Source of the DNA: JAYFRE01 sp034926235 | GTDB taxonomy: Bacteria > Pseudomonadota > Alphaproteobacteria > Rhodospirillales > Magnetospirillaceae | Reading direction: 5' to 3' | Assembly (NCBI GenBank): GCA_034926235.1 | Contig: JAYFRE010000138.1 | Coordinates: 1 to 21,962 of the forward strand | DNA length: 21,962 nucleotides | In this document: positions 15,301-20,871 of the stretch, piece after piece | How the letters are laid out: the number at the start of each line of letters is the position of its first letter | How positions within the stretch are numbered: position 1 is the stretch's first letter | Translations under genes and position numbers: made by a program | The notes under the pieces: model-generated | The model's input: the letters and a program-made list of their open reading frames with translations, nothing else | The model's database searches: none | Told to the model about the DNA's origin: nothing

Positions 15301-15486
15301 ATGAATCCATCGATGGCATATGCGCTCTTGGGCCGCGTCAAGGAACCGGCCTTGCGCCTGTCCAGCAACGCCCTGTGGTTCGCCTCGCTGCTGGGACTGC
15401 TCATCGTCGGGCTGTTCTGGTCGTTCTGGGACGAATCCTCCCATCTGGCCAACCTGCTCAGCGATCTGCTGCGCCGTCAGCGCTGA
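15301..15486 (+). CDS. small single-helix membrane protein, unrecognised
   Basis: A 61-residue protein I do not recognise. An N-terminal amphipathic, basic segment (YALLGRVKEPALRLSS) precedes one hydrophobic helix at about residues 26-44 (LWFASLLGLLIVGLFWSF). A short tail with an acidic start and a basic end follows (DESSHLANLLSDLLRRQR). ATG at 15301 follows GGGGGAAG at good distance; longer upstream reading of the frame is compositionally different. It has its own strong terminator at 15550-15585 and a palindrome upstream, which supports a real transcript. It could be a regulator of a membrane enzyme or a stress peptide; no function is claimed. Confidence 0.6.
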   Translation: MNPSMAYALLGRVKEPALRLSSNALWFASLLGLLIVGLFWSFWDESSHLANLLSDLLRRQR

Positions 15487-15549
15487 CCGCGCTTCTGGTT
15501 GGGCCGATTTCTTGCGCCTGCGCGAAGCGATACCCGTCTCATGCCTCTG

Positions 15550-15585
15550 GCCGGGGACATATTCCCCGGCATCCCTTTGTTTTTT
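15550..15585 (+). terminator. intrinsic terminator after the small membrane protein gene
   Basis: GCCGGGGA (15550-15557) pairs perfectly with TCCCCGGC (15563-15570) around a five-base loop. TTTGTTTTTT follows at 15576-15585. It lies 64 bases after the stop of the small gene. Confidence 0.75.
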
Positions 15586-15604
15586 ATAAAATAAATTTGG
15601 GTTT

Positions 15605-15647
15605 GGGGGTTTTAGCCCCCCCCAACGGGGCGCGGGGCCGGCCCCGC
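15605..15647 (-). terminator. hairpins downstream of the metal ATPase gene
   Basis: A perfect 16-base palindrome, GCGGGGCC-GGCCCCGC (15632-15647), lies 48 bases past the ATPase stop on the minus strand. It is followed in that direction by the hairpin GGGGG-CTAAAA-CCCCC (15605-15620) and then an A/T-rich stretch with short T-runs. Together they probably end the ATPase transcript. Confidence 0.5.
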
Positions 15648-15695
15648 TTCTTACCCATTGCCCGCCCCTGTTTCCCGTCCTGCCCGGTTCCGCCC

Positions 15696-17687
15696 TTAGG
15701 CGCGGAACCGTTTTAGGGACAAAAGACGCAAGGCGTTGATCGTTACCAGCACCGTAGCGCCGGTATCGGCCAGAATCGCCGGCCAAAGCCCGGTGATCCC
15801 GGCGATGGTGGTGACCAGGAACACGCCCTTCAGCCCCAGCGCGATACTGATGTTCTGGCCGATATTGGCCTTGGCGCGCCGGGACAGCGCGATCATGTCG
15901 GCGACATCGCCGACGCGGCCATGCAAGATGGCGGCGTCCGCCGTTTCCAGGGCGACGTCCGTCCCGCCGCCCATGGCGATGCCGACATCGGCGGCGGCCA
16001 AAGCGGGCGCGTCATTGATGCCGTCGCCGACCTGGGCGACGACCAGCCCCTGCCCCTTCATGTCATCGACGATGCGCCGCTTGTCCTCGGGCAGCAATTC
16101 GGCCTGGACCGCGACACCCAATTGATGGCCGATAGCCTCGGCGGTGGCGCGATTGTCGCCGGTCAGCATCACCGTCTCCACCCCGGCCGCCGCCAGCGCC
16201 GCCAATCCGGCGACCGCATCGGTGCGGGGTTCGTCGCGCAAGGCGACCAACCCGGCCACCGCGCCGCCGGCCAGCAGCACGGAAACCGTCTTGCCAGCGG
16301 CGTTCAGCGCATCGATCCGCGCGATCAGCGCAGGGGCCAGCGGCGTTACCGCCCCGGCGGCGCGGGGCGAGCCTAAGAAGATCGCCTCGCCATCGACGGT
16401 TCCGCCGACACCTTTTCCACCCAACGCCCGGATGCCGTCGGCCAGCGGCGGCTGAACGCTTTCGGCTTCCGCGCGGGCGCGGATGGCACGGGCGAAAGGA
16501 TGGTTCGATCCCGCTTCCAGCGCCGCCGACAGCCGCAGCACCTCGGCTTCCCCGCGCTCAAGGCCGACGATGTCGGTGACCTGGGGCTCGCCTCGCGTCA
16601 AGGTGCCGGTCTTGTCGAAAGCAACCGCGTCAACCTGGCCCAACCGTTCCAGCACCGCACCGCCCTTCATCAGCAGGCCGCGCCGCGCGCCCGCCGACAG
16701 CGCCGCCGCGATCGCCGCCGGGGTCGAAACCACCAGCGCGCAGGGGCAGCCGATCAAAAGCAGGGCAAGCCCCTTATAGATCCATTCCATCCACACCCCG
16801 CCCAGGAAAAGCGGCGGCACCACCGCCACCAGCGCGCCCGCGACCAGAACGCCGGGGGTGTAATAGCGCGCGAAACGATCAATGAAGCGTTCGGTCGGAG
16901 CCTTGGAGTCCTGGGCTTCCTCGACCTGACGAATGACCCGGGCGATGGTGTTGTCGGCGGCGGCGGCGCGGACCTCGATGCGCAGCAGCGCCTCGCCATT
17001 GACCGTGCCCGCATAAACGGACGCCCCCGCGCCCTTGGCCACCGGCACGCTTTCGCCGGTAACGGGGGATTCGTCGATGGCGCTGTCGCCGGACAGGATC
17101 AGTCCATCGGCGGGGATGCGGTCGCCCGGGCGCACCAGAATGACCGCGCCCACCGCCAGACTGTCGGCGGGGACCTCGCGCGCGACGCCGTCTTCATCCA
17201 AAAGCGCCGTCTTCGGCACCAGATCGGTCAAAGCCTGGATGCTGGCGCGCGCCCGGCCCGCCGCCACGCCTTCCAGCATCTCGCCGATCAGGAACAGGAA
17301 CACCACCGTCGCCGCTTCCTCGCTCGCGCCGATGATCGCCGCGCCGACGGCTGAAATCGTCATCAGACTTTCGATGGTGAAAGGCGACCCGGCCCGCGCG
17401 GAAAGAGCGGCGTTGCGGGCGATCGGTGTCAGCCCGACCAGCATCGCGGCCAGGAAAAACCAGTCCGAGAAAACCGGAACCAGCATGCCCAGCCCCCAGG
17501 CGGCGACCAAGGCCAGACCGGCGGCGATGGTCAGCCGCCCCCTGCCCGACCGCCACCACGGCCCGCCCTCGAAACCATGGTCGTGGCCATGCCCGTCATG
17601 CCCATGCGAATCGCCAGCCTTGCTTGCATCAGCGCCGCAGCACCGCCCCCCACCGCAGCACCCGGCCGGTTCCATCCCATGTCCCAT
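15696..17687 (-). CDS. heavy-metal P1B-type ATPase, Zn/Cd/Pb class
   Basis: A 663-residue metal-exporting P-type ATPase. Visible are TGES (210-213), the metal-site motif CPC (314-316, in LIGCPCALVVSTPAAI), the phosphorylation site DKTGT (358-362), SNHPFA, MLTGDN and GDGINDAPALA. The C-terminal DTGATVLVTINALRL and the CPC context match ZntA/CadA exporters of Zn, Cd and Pb rather than Cu pumps. There is no ferredoxin-like HMA domain. Instead residues 10-38 are rich in Cys and His (CC, CC, HGHDGHGHDHG), a likely metal-binding tail. ATG at 17687 follows GAGGAG at seven bases. A MerR-type promoter precedes it, implying metal induction by a regulator that is not in this window. Confidence 0.93.
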   Translation of the reverse strand: MGHGMEPAGCCGGGRCCGADASKAGDSHGHDGHGHDHGFEGGPWWRSGRGRLTIAAGLALVAAWGLGMLVPVFSDWFFLAAMLVGLTPIARNAALSARAGSPFTIESLMTISAVGAAIIGASEEAATVVFLFLIGEMLEGVAAGRARASIQALTDLVPKTALLDEDGVAREVPADSLAVGAVILVRPGDRIPADGLILSGDSAIDESPVTGESVPVAKGAGASVYAGTVNGEALLRIEVRAAAADNTIARVIRQVEEAQDSKAPTERFIDRFARYYTPGVLVAGALVAVVPPLFLGGVWMEWIYKGLALLLIGCPCALVVSTPAAIAAALSAGARRGLLMKGGAVLERLGQVDAVAFDKTGTLTRGEPQVTDIVGLERGEAEVLRLSAALEAGSNHPFARAIRARAEAESVQPPLADGIRALGGKGVGGTVDGEAIFLGSPRAAGAVTPLAPALIARIDALNAAGKTVSVLLAGGAVAGLVALRDEPRTDAVAGLAALAAAGVETVMLTGDNRATAEAIGHQLGVAVQAELLPEDKRRIVDDMKGQGLVVAQVGDGINDAPALAAADVGIAMGGGTDVALETADAAILHGRVGDVADMIALSRRAKANIGQNISIALGLKGVFLVTTIAGITGLWPAILADTGATVLVTINALRLLSLKRFRA

Positions 17688-17720
17688 CGGAAACTCCTCG
17701 GATCCTTTTCGACAAAACCA

Positions 17721-17751
17721 TCCCTACTTCCTCTAGCGGCTAGAGGAGCAA
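17721..17751 (-). promoter_or_regulatory. MerR-family (ZntR/CadR-like) promoter-operator of the ATPase gene
   Basis: The perfect dyad CCTCTAGC-G-GCTAGAGG (17730-17746) lies between TTGCTC (-35, 17751-17746 on the minus strand) and TAGGGA (-10, 17726-17721). The -35 to -10 distance is 19 bases. A dyad inside an over-long spacer is the hallmark of MerR-family metal-responsive promoters. It is 34 bases upstream of the ATPase start. No merR-like gene is adjacent. Confidence 0.7.
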
Positions 17752-17970
17752 GCGGTTTTTTCAGGGGATAAGGAGGATACAGAGTGGTGGATCGCGGCTT
17801 CGAATCGCTGTCCAGCAGGACAGAAAACCCCGCTAAACGACCACCGAAGCCGAATTATCAAACAGCCTCTCACCAAAGGTCGCCGATCAGGGAACTGGGC
17901 ATTCCGGCGCGACGTTGCTTCCAGCAAGCCCACAATCCACAAGGGAAACCAACGAGTAGAGGATAGCCTG
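17752..17970. other. gene-poor spacer between metal ATPase promoter and acetyltransferase
   Basis: No convincing coding sequence. It contains a small hairpin, CTGTCC-AGCA-GGACAG (17811-17826), and a stretch resembling a tRNA T-loop (CTTCGAATC near 17798-17806) without the rest of a tRNA. A ten-base sequence CTGGGCATTC (17895-17904) recurs on the far side of the acetyltransferase gene. Composition shifts toward AT to the right. Confidence 0.4.
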
Positions 17971-18594
17971 TCAGGCTCTTATCTTTTTAAGTTCTACAAT
18001 ACACGCATTTACATCATGAAACGGCAGATCAACGATAGTTTCATCCGGGAGATCCCACCATTTTAAATGCAATAAATCATTAATTATTTCTTGAGAAAAT
18101 CTGTATTTTATTATCCTTGCTGGAGAACCAGCAACAACAGCATATGGGGGAACGTCATGAGTGACAATAGCCCCAGCCCCGATAACGCAGCCATCACCAA
18201 TGGTTATTCCGTTTAGAATGGTAACGCCCCGACCAATCCAAACATCGTTGCCAACGGTAACCGGAAGATTACCCTTCCAACATCCACGCCACTGTTGCTT
18301 ATATTTCATATTTTCAGCGACTTTTCCCATAATCTCAATAGGAAATGTCGTCAATAAATATAATTGGTGGTGAGAAACCCCGATCGCAACATTAACTGCA
18401 ATACTACAAAATTTTCCTACTCTGGTTTCTTCATGGGCACATGCATAGCCACTGCCTATATATGAGTGTTTCCCCAAATTTATGGTATTTTTTTTAAAAT
18501 TCCACCTCCTGTTATTTGCGAAATTTCTAATAATTCTTCTAAGATTCCGGTTTGGAACGAATCCGCATATAATATTTATTAATATTTTTTTCAC
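17971..18594 (-). CDS. hexapeptide-repeat O-acetyltransferase (CatB/Vat-like), AT-rich
   Basis: A 207-residue left-handed beta-helix acetyltransferase that uses acetyl-CoA. Hexapeptide turns are clear: HSYIGSG, VTVGNDVWIGRGVTILNGI (19 residues), then IGDGCVIGAGAIVTHDVPPY and AVVAGSPARIIKYRF. The likely catalytic His is H75 or H76 in SHHQLY, as in xenobiotic acetyltransferases. The substrate may be a surface sugar or a small antibiotic-like molecule; sequence alone cannot say. Base composition is far more AT-rich than every neighbour, with long A/T runs, indicating recent horizontal transfer. The start codon is GTG at 18594, with GAGG about eight bases upstream. It is alone, between a metal ATPase and tRNA-Pro. 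Confidence 0.88.
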   Translation of the reverse strand: MKKILINIICGFVPNRNLRRIIRNFANNRRWNFKKNTINLGKHSYIGSGYACAHEETRVGKFCSIAVNVAIGVSHHQLYLLTTFPIEIMGKVAENMKYKQQWRGCWKGNLPVTVGNDVWIGRGVTILNGITIGDGCVIGAGAIVTHDVPPYAVVAGSPARIIKYRFSQEIINDLLHLKWWDLPDETIVDLPFHDVNACIVELKKIRA

Positions 18595-18851
18595 AGTCGA
18601 AGCCTCAAAAATTTATAGAATCGAGGCACCGCTGCTGGGCATTCTGCCCTCGAAAAGCCACCCACTTGGAATGCCCCCATCCCCATAACCAAGGAGGCGG
18701 CATATTCAATTTCTGCCTCCCTCGCAAACCCATGGTAGTGCATTGCATCTGGTGTGTCTTCGGCAAACGGCAACGCCTTTAGCGCGATAACAACGGACGT
18801 TTGCGGACGCGCCAACTCATGCCGCTCTCCGTTTCGCCCCGTTCGCTCCCC
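18595..18851. other. spacer between acetyltransferase gene and tRNA-Pro promoter
   Basis: Open frames exist but none resembles a protein. The stretch holds the probable acetyltransferase promoter (TATAAA-like bases near 18611-18618 on the minus strand). It also holds an inverted repeat, GGGCATTC (18637-18644) with GAATGCCC (18669-18676), and the second copy of CTGGGCATTC (18635-18644). Composition returns to GC-rich towards the tRNA. Confidence 0.4.
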
Positions 18852-18880
18852 TTGCCAAATTGTCCTGAACCCCCTAGAAC
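18852..18880 (+). promoter_or_regulatory. tRNA-Pro promoter
   Basis: TTGCCA (18852-18857) and TAGAAC (18875-18880) are exactly 17 bases apart and end nine bases before the mature tRNA, a typical vegetative promoter for a stable RNA. Confidence 0.6.
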
Positions 18881-18889
18881 TCTGCGGCA

Positions 18890-18966
18890 CGGGGCGTAGC
18901 TCAGCCTGGTAGAGCGCTAGCTTTGGGAGCTAGATGCCGGAGGTTCGAATCCTCTCGCCCCGACCA
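18890..18966 (+). tRNA. tRNA-Pro (UGG anticodon)
   Basis: A 77-base tRNA with a complete cloverleaf. The acceptor stem CGGGGCG pairs with CGCCCCG, followed by A and encoded CCA. The D-arm is GCTCAGCCTGGTAGAGC. The anticodon stem CTAGC/GCTAG encloses loop TTTGGGA, reading TGG. The T-arm is GGAGG-TTCGAAT-CCTCT. Such genes are common integration sites, but no complete element is seen at its 3' end; the AT-rich acetyltransferase lies on its 5' side. Confidence 0.97.
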
Positions 18967-19048
18967 AGGCCCCCTGATCGTCCGGCGCAGGTTTTTTCGG
19001 CCGATGGGGCTGGCCCCGCGCGGTTCCTTAAAATCTGGGAGGAAGACG

Positions 19049-19348
19049 ATGCCTGACGTCATTATCCGCCGCCCGACCAAAAGCGCCACGCAATCAGGAC
19101 GCGCCAAGACGAAAGACTGGGTCCTGTCCTTTGAGCCCTCCAGCCGGCCCGAACCCGACCCGCTGATGGGTTGGAACGGTTCCGCCGACACCCGCCGCCC
19201 GCTCGCGCTGCGCTTTCCCAGCCGCGAGACGGCGCTGGCCTTTGTGCGCCGGCAGGGATGGAGCGCCACGGTGCTCGACGAGCCCGAACAAGCGCCGTTC
19301 CATCCAAAAAGCTATGCCGACGCCTTCGCCCCCGACAGACGCAGTTGA
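19049..19348 (+). CDS. NDUFS4-family (ETC complex I subunit conserved region) protein
   Basis: A 99-residue protein of the ETC_C1_NDUFS4 family, an accessory subunit of respiratory complex I (NADH:ubiquinone oxidoreductase) in alphaproteobacteria and mitochondria. Diagnostic parts are the N-terminal VIIRRPTKSATQSGRAKTK, then W-VLSFE, the DPLMGWNGSADTR motif, and FPSRETALAFVRRQGW. ATG at 19049 follows GGGAGG nine bases upstream. It lies between two tRNA genes, away from any nuo operon, as is usual for accessory subunits. Its stop codon overlaps a TTGACA that may serve the downstream tRNA. Confidence 0.9.
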   Translation: MPDVIIRRPTKSATQSGRAKTKDWVLSFEPSSRPEPDPLMGWNGSADTRRPLALRFPSRETALAFVRRQGWSATVLDEPEQAPFHPKSYADAFAPDRRS

Positions 19349-19376
19349 CAGAGCTGTGCTTCATGCCTCATGAAGC
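19345..19376 (+). promoter_or_regulatory. TTGACA and dyad upstream of tRNA-Arg
   Basis: A perfect -35-like TTGACA (19345-19350) overlaps the end of the NDUFS4-like gene. Eight bases further lies a perfect 8-bp dyad, GCTTCATG-CCT-CATGAAGC (19358-19376). The -10 at proper distance (TCATGA) is poor, and CATAAA at 19384-19389 is an alternative. The dyad may be an operator or the terminator stem of the upstream gene. Confidence 0.4.
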
Positions 19377-19394
19377 CCCCTGTCATAAAGACAA

Positions 19395-19471
19395 GGCCCC
19401 ATAGCTCAGTTGGATAGAGCAACCGCCTTCTAAGCGGTAGGTCGCAGGTTCGAATCCTGCTGGGGTCGCCA
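19395..19471 (+). tRNA. tRNA-Arg (UCU anticodon)
   Basis: A 77-base tRNA. Acceptor GGCCCCA pairs with TGGGGTC, then G and encoded CCA. The D-arm is AGCTCAGTTGGATAGAGC. The anticodon stem ACCGC/GCGGT encloses CTTCTAA, reading TCT. The T-arm is GCAGG-TTCGAAT-CCTGC. No element is integrated at its 3' end. Confidence 0.97.
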
Positions 19472-19491
19472 CCTCGCCCCTTGCGCGCGCC

Positions 19492-19541
19492 GGACCGAAA
19501 CGACCGCGAAAGATTAGGCGGCCGAAACAAGGAATCGGTCC
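19492..19541 (+). promoter_or_regulatory. leader stem enclosing the exporter ribosome binding site
   Basis: GGACCGA (19492-19498) is the exact complement of TCGGTCC (19535-19541), which ends one base before the start codon. An inner stem, CCGC (19504-19507) with GCGG (19518-19521), lies within. The likely ribosome binding site AAGGA (19529-19533) is inside the loop. This could modulate translation, though it may be chance in GC-rich DNA. Confidence 0.3.
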
Positions 19542-19542
19542 C

Positions 19543-20766
19543 ATGGACTCCAAGGCGCCCGCCACCCAGACCAGCTTCGCGATCCTGATCGCGCTGGGGC
19601 TGTGTCATATGCTGAACGACACCAACCAGTCGCTGCTGCTCGCTCTTTACCCGGTCCTGAAAGAGAACTACGCGCTCAATTTCACCCAGATCGGCATGAT
19701 CACGCTGGCGTTCCAGATCACCGCCTCGCTGCTGCAACCGGCGATCGGCCTGTTCACCGACCGCCGCCCGCTCTACCGTTCGCTGCCGCTGGGCATGGGG
19801 TTCACCTTCGTCGGTCTGCTGCTGCTCGCCCGCGCCGATTCCTACCCGCTCCTGCTGGTGGCGGCGATGCTGATCGGCACCGGATCGGCGGTGTTCCACC
19901 CTGAATCGTCGCGCGTGGCCCGGCTGGCTTCGGGCGGACGTTACGGGCTGGCCCAATCGATCTTCCAGGTCGGCGGCAATCTCGGCCAGGCGCTGGGCCC
20001 GCTTCTGGCTGCCATCGTCTTGATCGGGCGCGGCCAGGCCGGGGTGGCCTGGTTCTCGCTGGTGGCGCTGACCGCCAGCCTGGTCCTGTGGCGGGTGTCG
20101 GGCTGGTACCGCCGCCACGGCGCGCCCGCCGGCGGCGTCCGCGCGGCCGCGCCGCCGATCGAAAAGCGGCGCACGATCATCGCTTTGTCGGTGCTGCTGG
20201 CCCTGATGCTTTCGAAGAACATCTACACGGTCAGCCTGTCCAGCTATTACACCTTCTATTTGATCGAGACCTTCCATCTCGAAGTCTTCACCGCTCAGAT
20301 CTGCCTGTTCGTCTTTCTGGGCGCGGTTGCGGTCAGCACCTTTTTCGGCGGACCGCTGGGCGACCGCATGGGCCGGAAATATGTGATCTGGTTCTCGATC
20401 CTGGGCGCGCTGCCCTTCACCCTGGCCCTGCCTTATGCCGGCCTTGCCGCCACCATCATCCTGACGGTGGTCATCGGGCTGATCATGGGTGCGTCCTTTT
20501 CGTCCATCGTCGTCTATGGCCAGGAATTGCTGCCCGGGCGGGTGGGTATGGTCGCGGGGCTGTTCTTCGGGCTCAGTTTCGGCATCGGCGGACTGGGCGC
20601 CGCGCTGCTGGGCGTGCTGGCCGACCACACCTCGATCGGCTTCGCCTATCAGCTTTGCAGCTACCTGCCGCTTTTGGGACTGCTGGCCTGGTTCCTGCCC
20701 GACATGAACGCAAAAGCGGAAACAGCGAAAACACAAATTCCCCCGCCGGTATCCACCCCTTCGTAG
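19543..20766 (+). CDS. MFS exporter of the fosmidomycin resistance (Fsr) family
   Basis: A 407-residue inner-membrane transporter with about twelve hydrophobic segments. Family marks are LCHMLNDTNQSLLLALYPVL at the N-terminus, FTDRRPLYRSLPLG after helix 3, and AVFHPESSRVARLASGGR with GLAQSIFQVGGNLGQALGPL, which identify the Fsr subgroup; GPLGDRMGRK is the second-half MFS loop motif. Fsr proteins export fosmidomycin, and natural substrates are unclear. ATG at 19543 follows AAGGA. A stem in the leader may mask that site. The gene is followed by a region shared with the ilvD leader. Confidence 0.92.
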   Translation: MDSKAPATQTSFAILIALGLCHMLNDTNQSLLLALYPVLKENYALNFTQIGMITLAFQITASLLQPAIGLFTDRRPLYRSLPLGMGFTFVGLLLLARADSYPLLLVAAMLIGTGSAVFHPESSRVARLASGGRYGLAQSIFQVGGNLGQALGPLLAAIVLIGRGQAGVAWFSLVALTASLVLWRVSGWYRRHGAPAGGVRAAAPPIEKRRTIIALSVLLALMLSKNIYTVSLSSYYTFYLIETFHLEVFTAQICLFVFLGAVAVSTFFGGPLGDRMGRKYVIWFSILGALPFTLALPYAGLAATIILTVVIGLIMGASFSSIVVYGQELLPGRVGMVAGLFFGLSFGIGGLGAALLGVLADHTSIGFAYQLCSYLPLLGLLAWFLPDMNAKAETAKTQIPPPVSTPS

Positions 20767-20774
20767 CATCGCCA

Positions 20775-20836
20775 AGAAACCGATCGGATAGCGTCTCCCT
20801 TTCCAAGCGGGCATAGTCCCGCTATTCTCGGTTTCT
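20775..20836 (+). promoter_or_regulatory. inverted repeats and probable promoter before ilvD
   Basis: An outer stem, AGAAACCG (20775-20782) with CGGTTTCT (20829-20836), and an inner one, ATAGCG (20788-20793) with CGCTAT (20820-20825), form a long hairpin. A competing dyad, AGCGGG-CATAGT-CCCGCT (20806-20823), shares bases with the inner stem. A possible promoter, TTTCCA (20800-20805), 17 bases, TATTCT (20823-20828), overlaps all of this, so the competing dyad fills the promoter spacer. The site may end the exporter transcript, or be an operator or attenuator for ilvD. Confidence 0.5.
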
Positions 20837-20871
20837 GATTCCGGCAAAATATTTTTAAAGGATTCCCAACG

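Noticed and set aside
17784..17830. tRNA-like T-loop sequence (CTTCGAATC) that could be a tRNA fragment or attachment site
   Set aside because: The flanking bases do not pair as a T-stem, no acceptor or anticodon arm exists within 80 bases, and only eight bases match tRNA-Pro.
18591..18890. A 99-codon minus-strand frame between the acetyltransferase and tRNA-Pro
   Set aside because: It lacks protein-like features, overlaps the acetyltransferase start and the first base of tRNA-Pro, and spans the likely promoters of both.
18973..18997. Possible tRNA-Pro terminator (CCTG ... CAGG followed by TTTTTT)
   Set aside because: The T-run is good but the stem is only four pairs, too weak to call.
19312..20847. 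Minus-strand open frame (511 codons) opposite the Fsr-type exporter
   Set aside because: Its translation is Gln/Arg/Asp-rich and featureless, and it runs through tRNA-Arg. The plus-strand protein is a clear MFS transporter.
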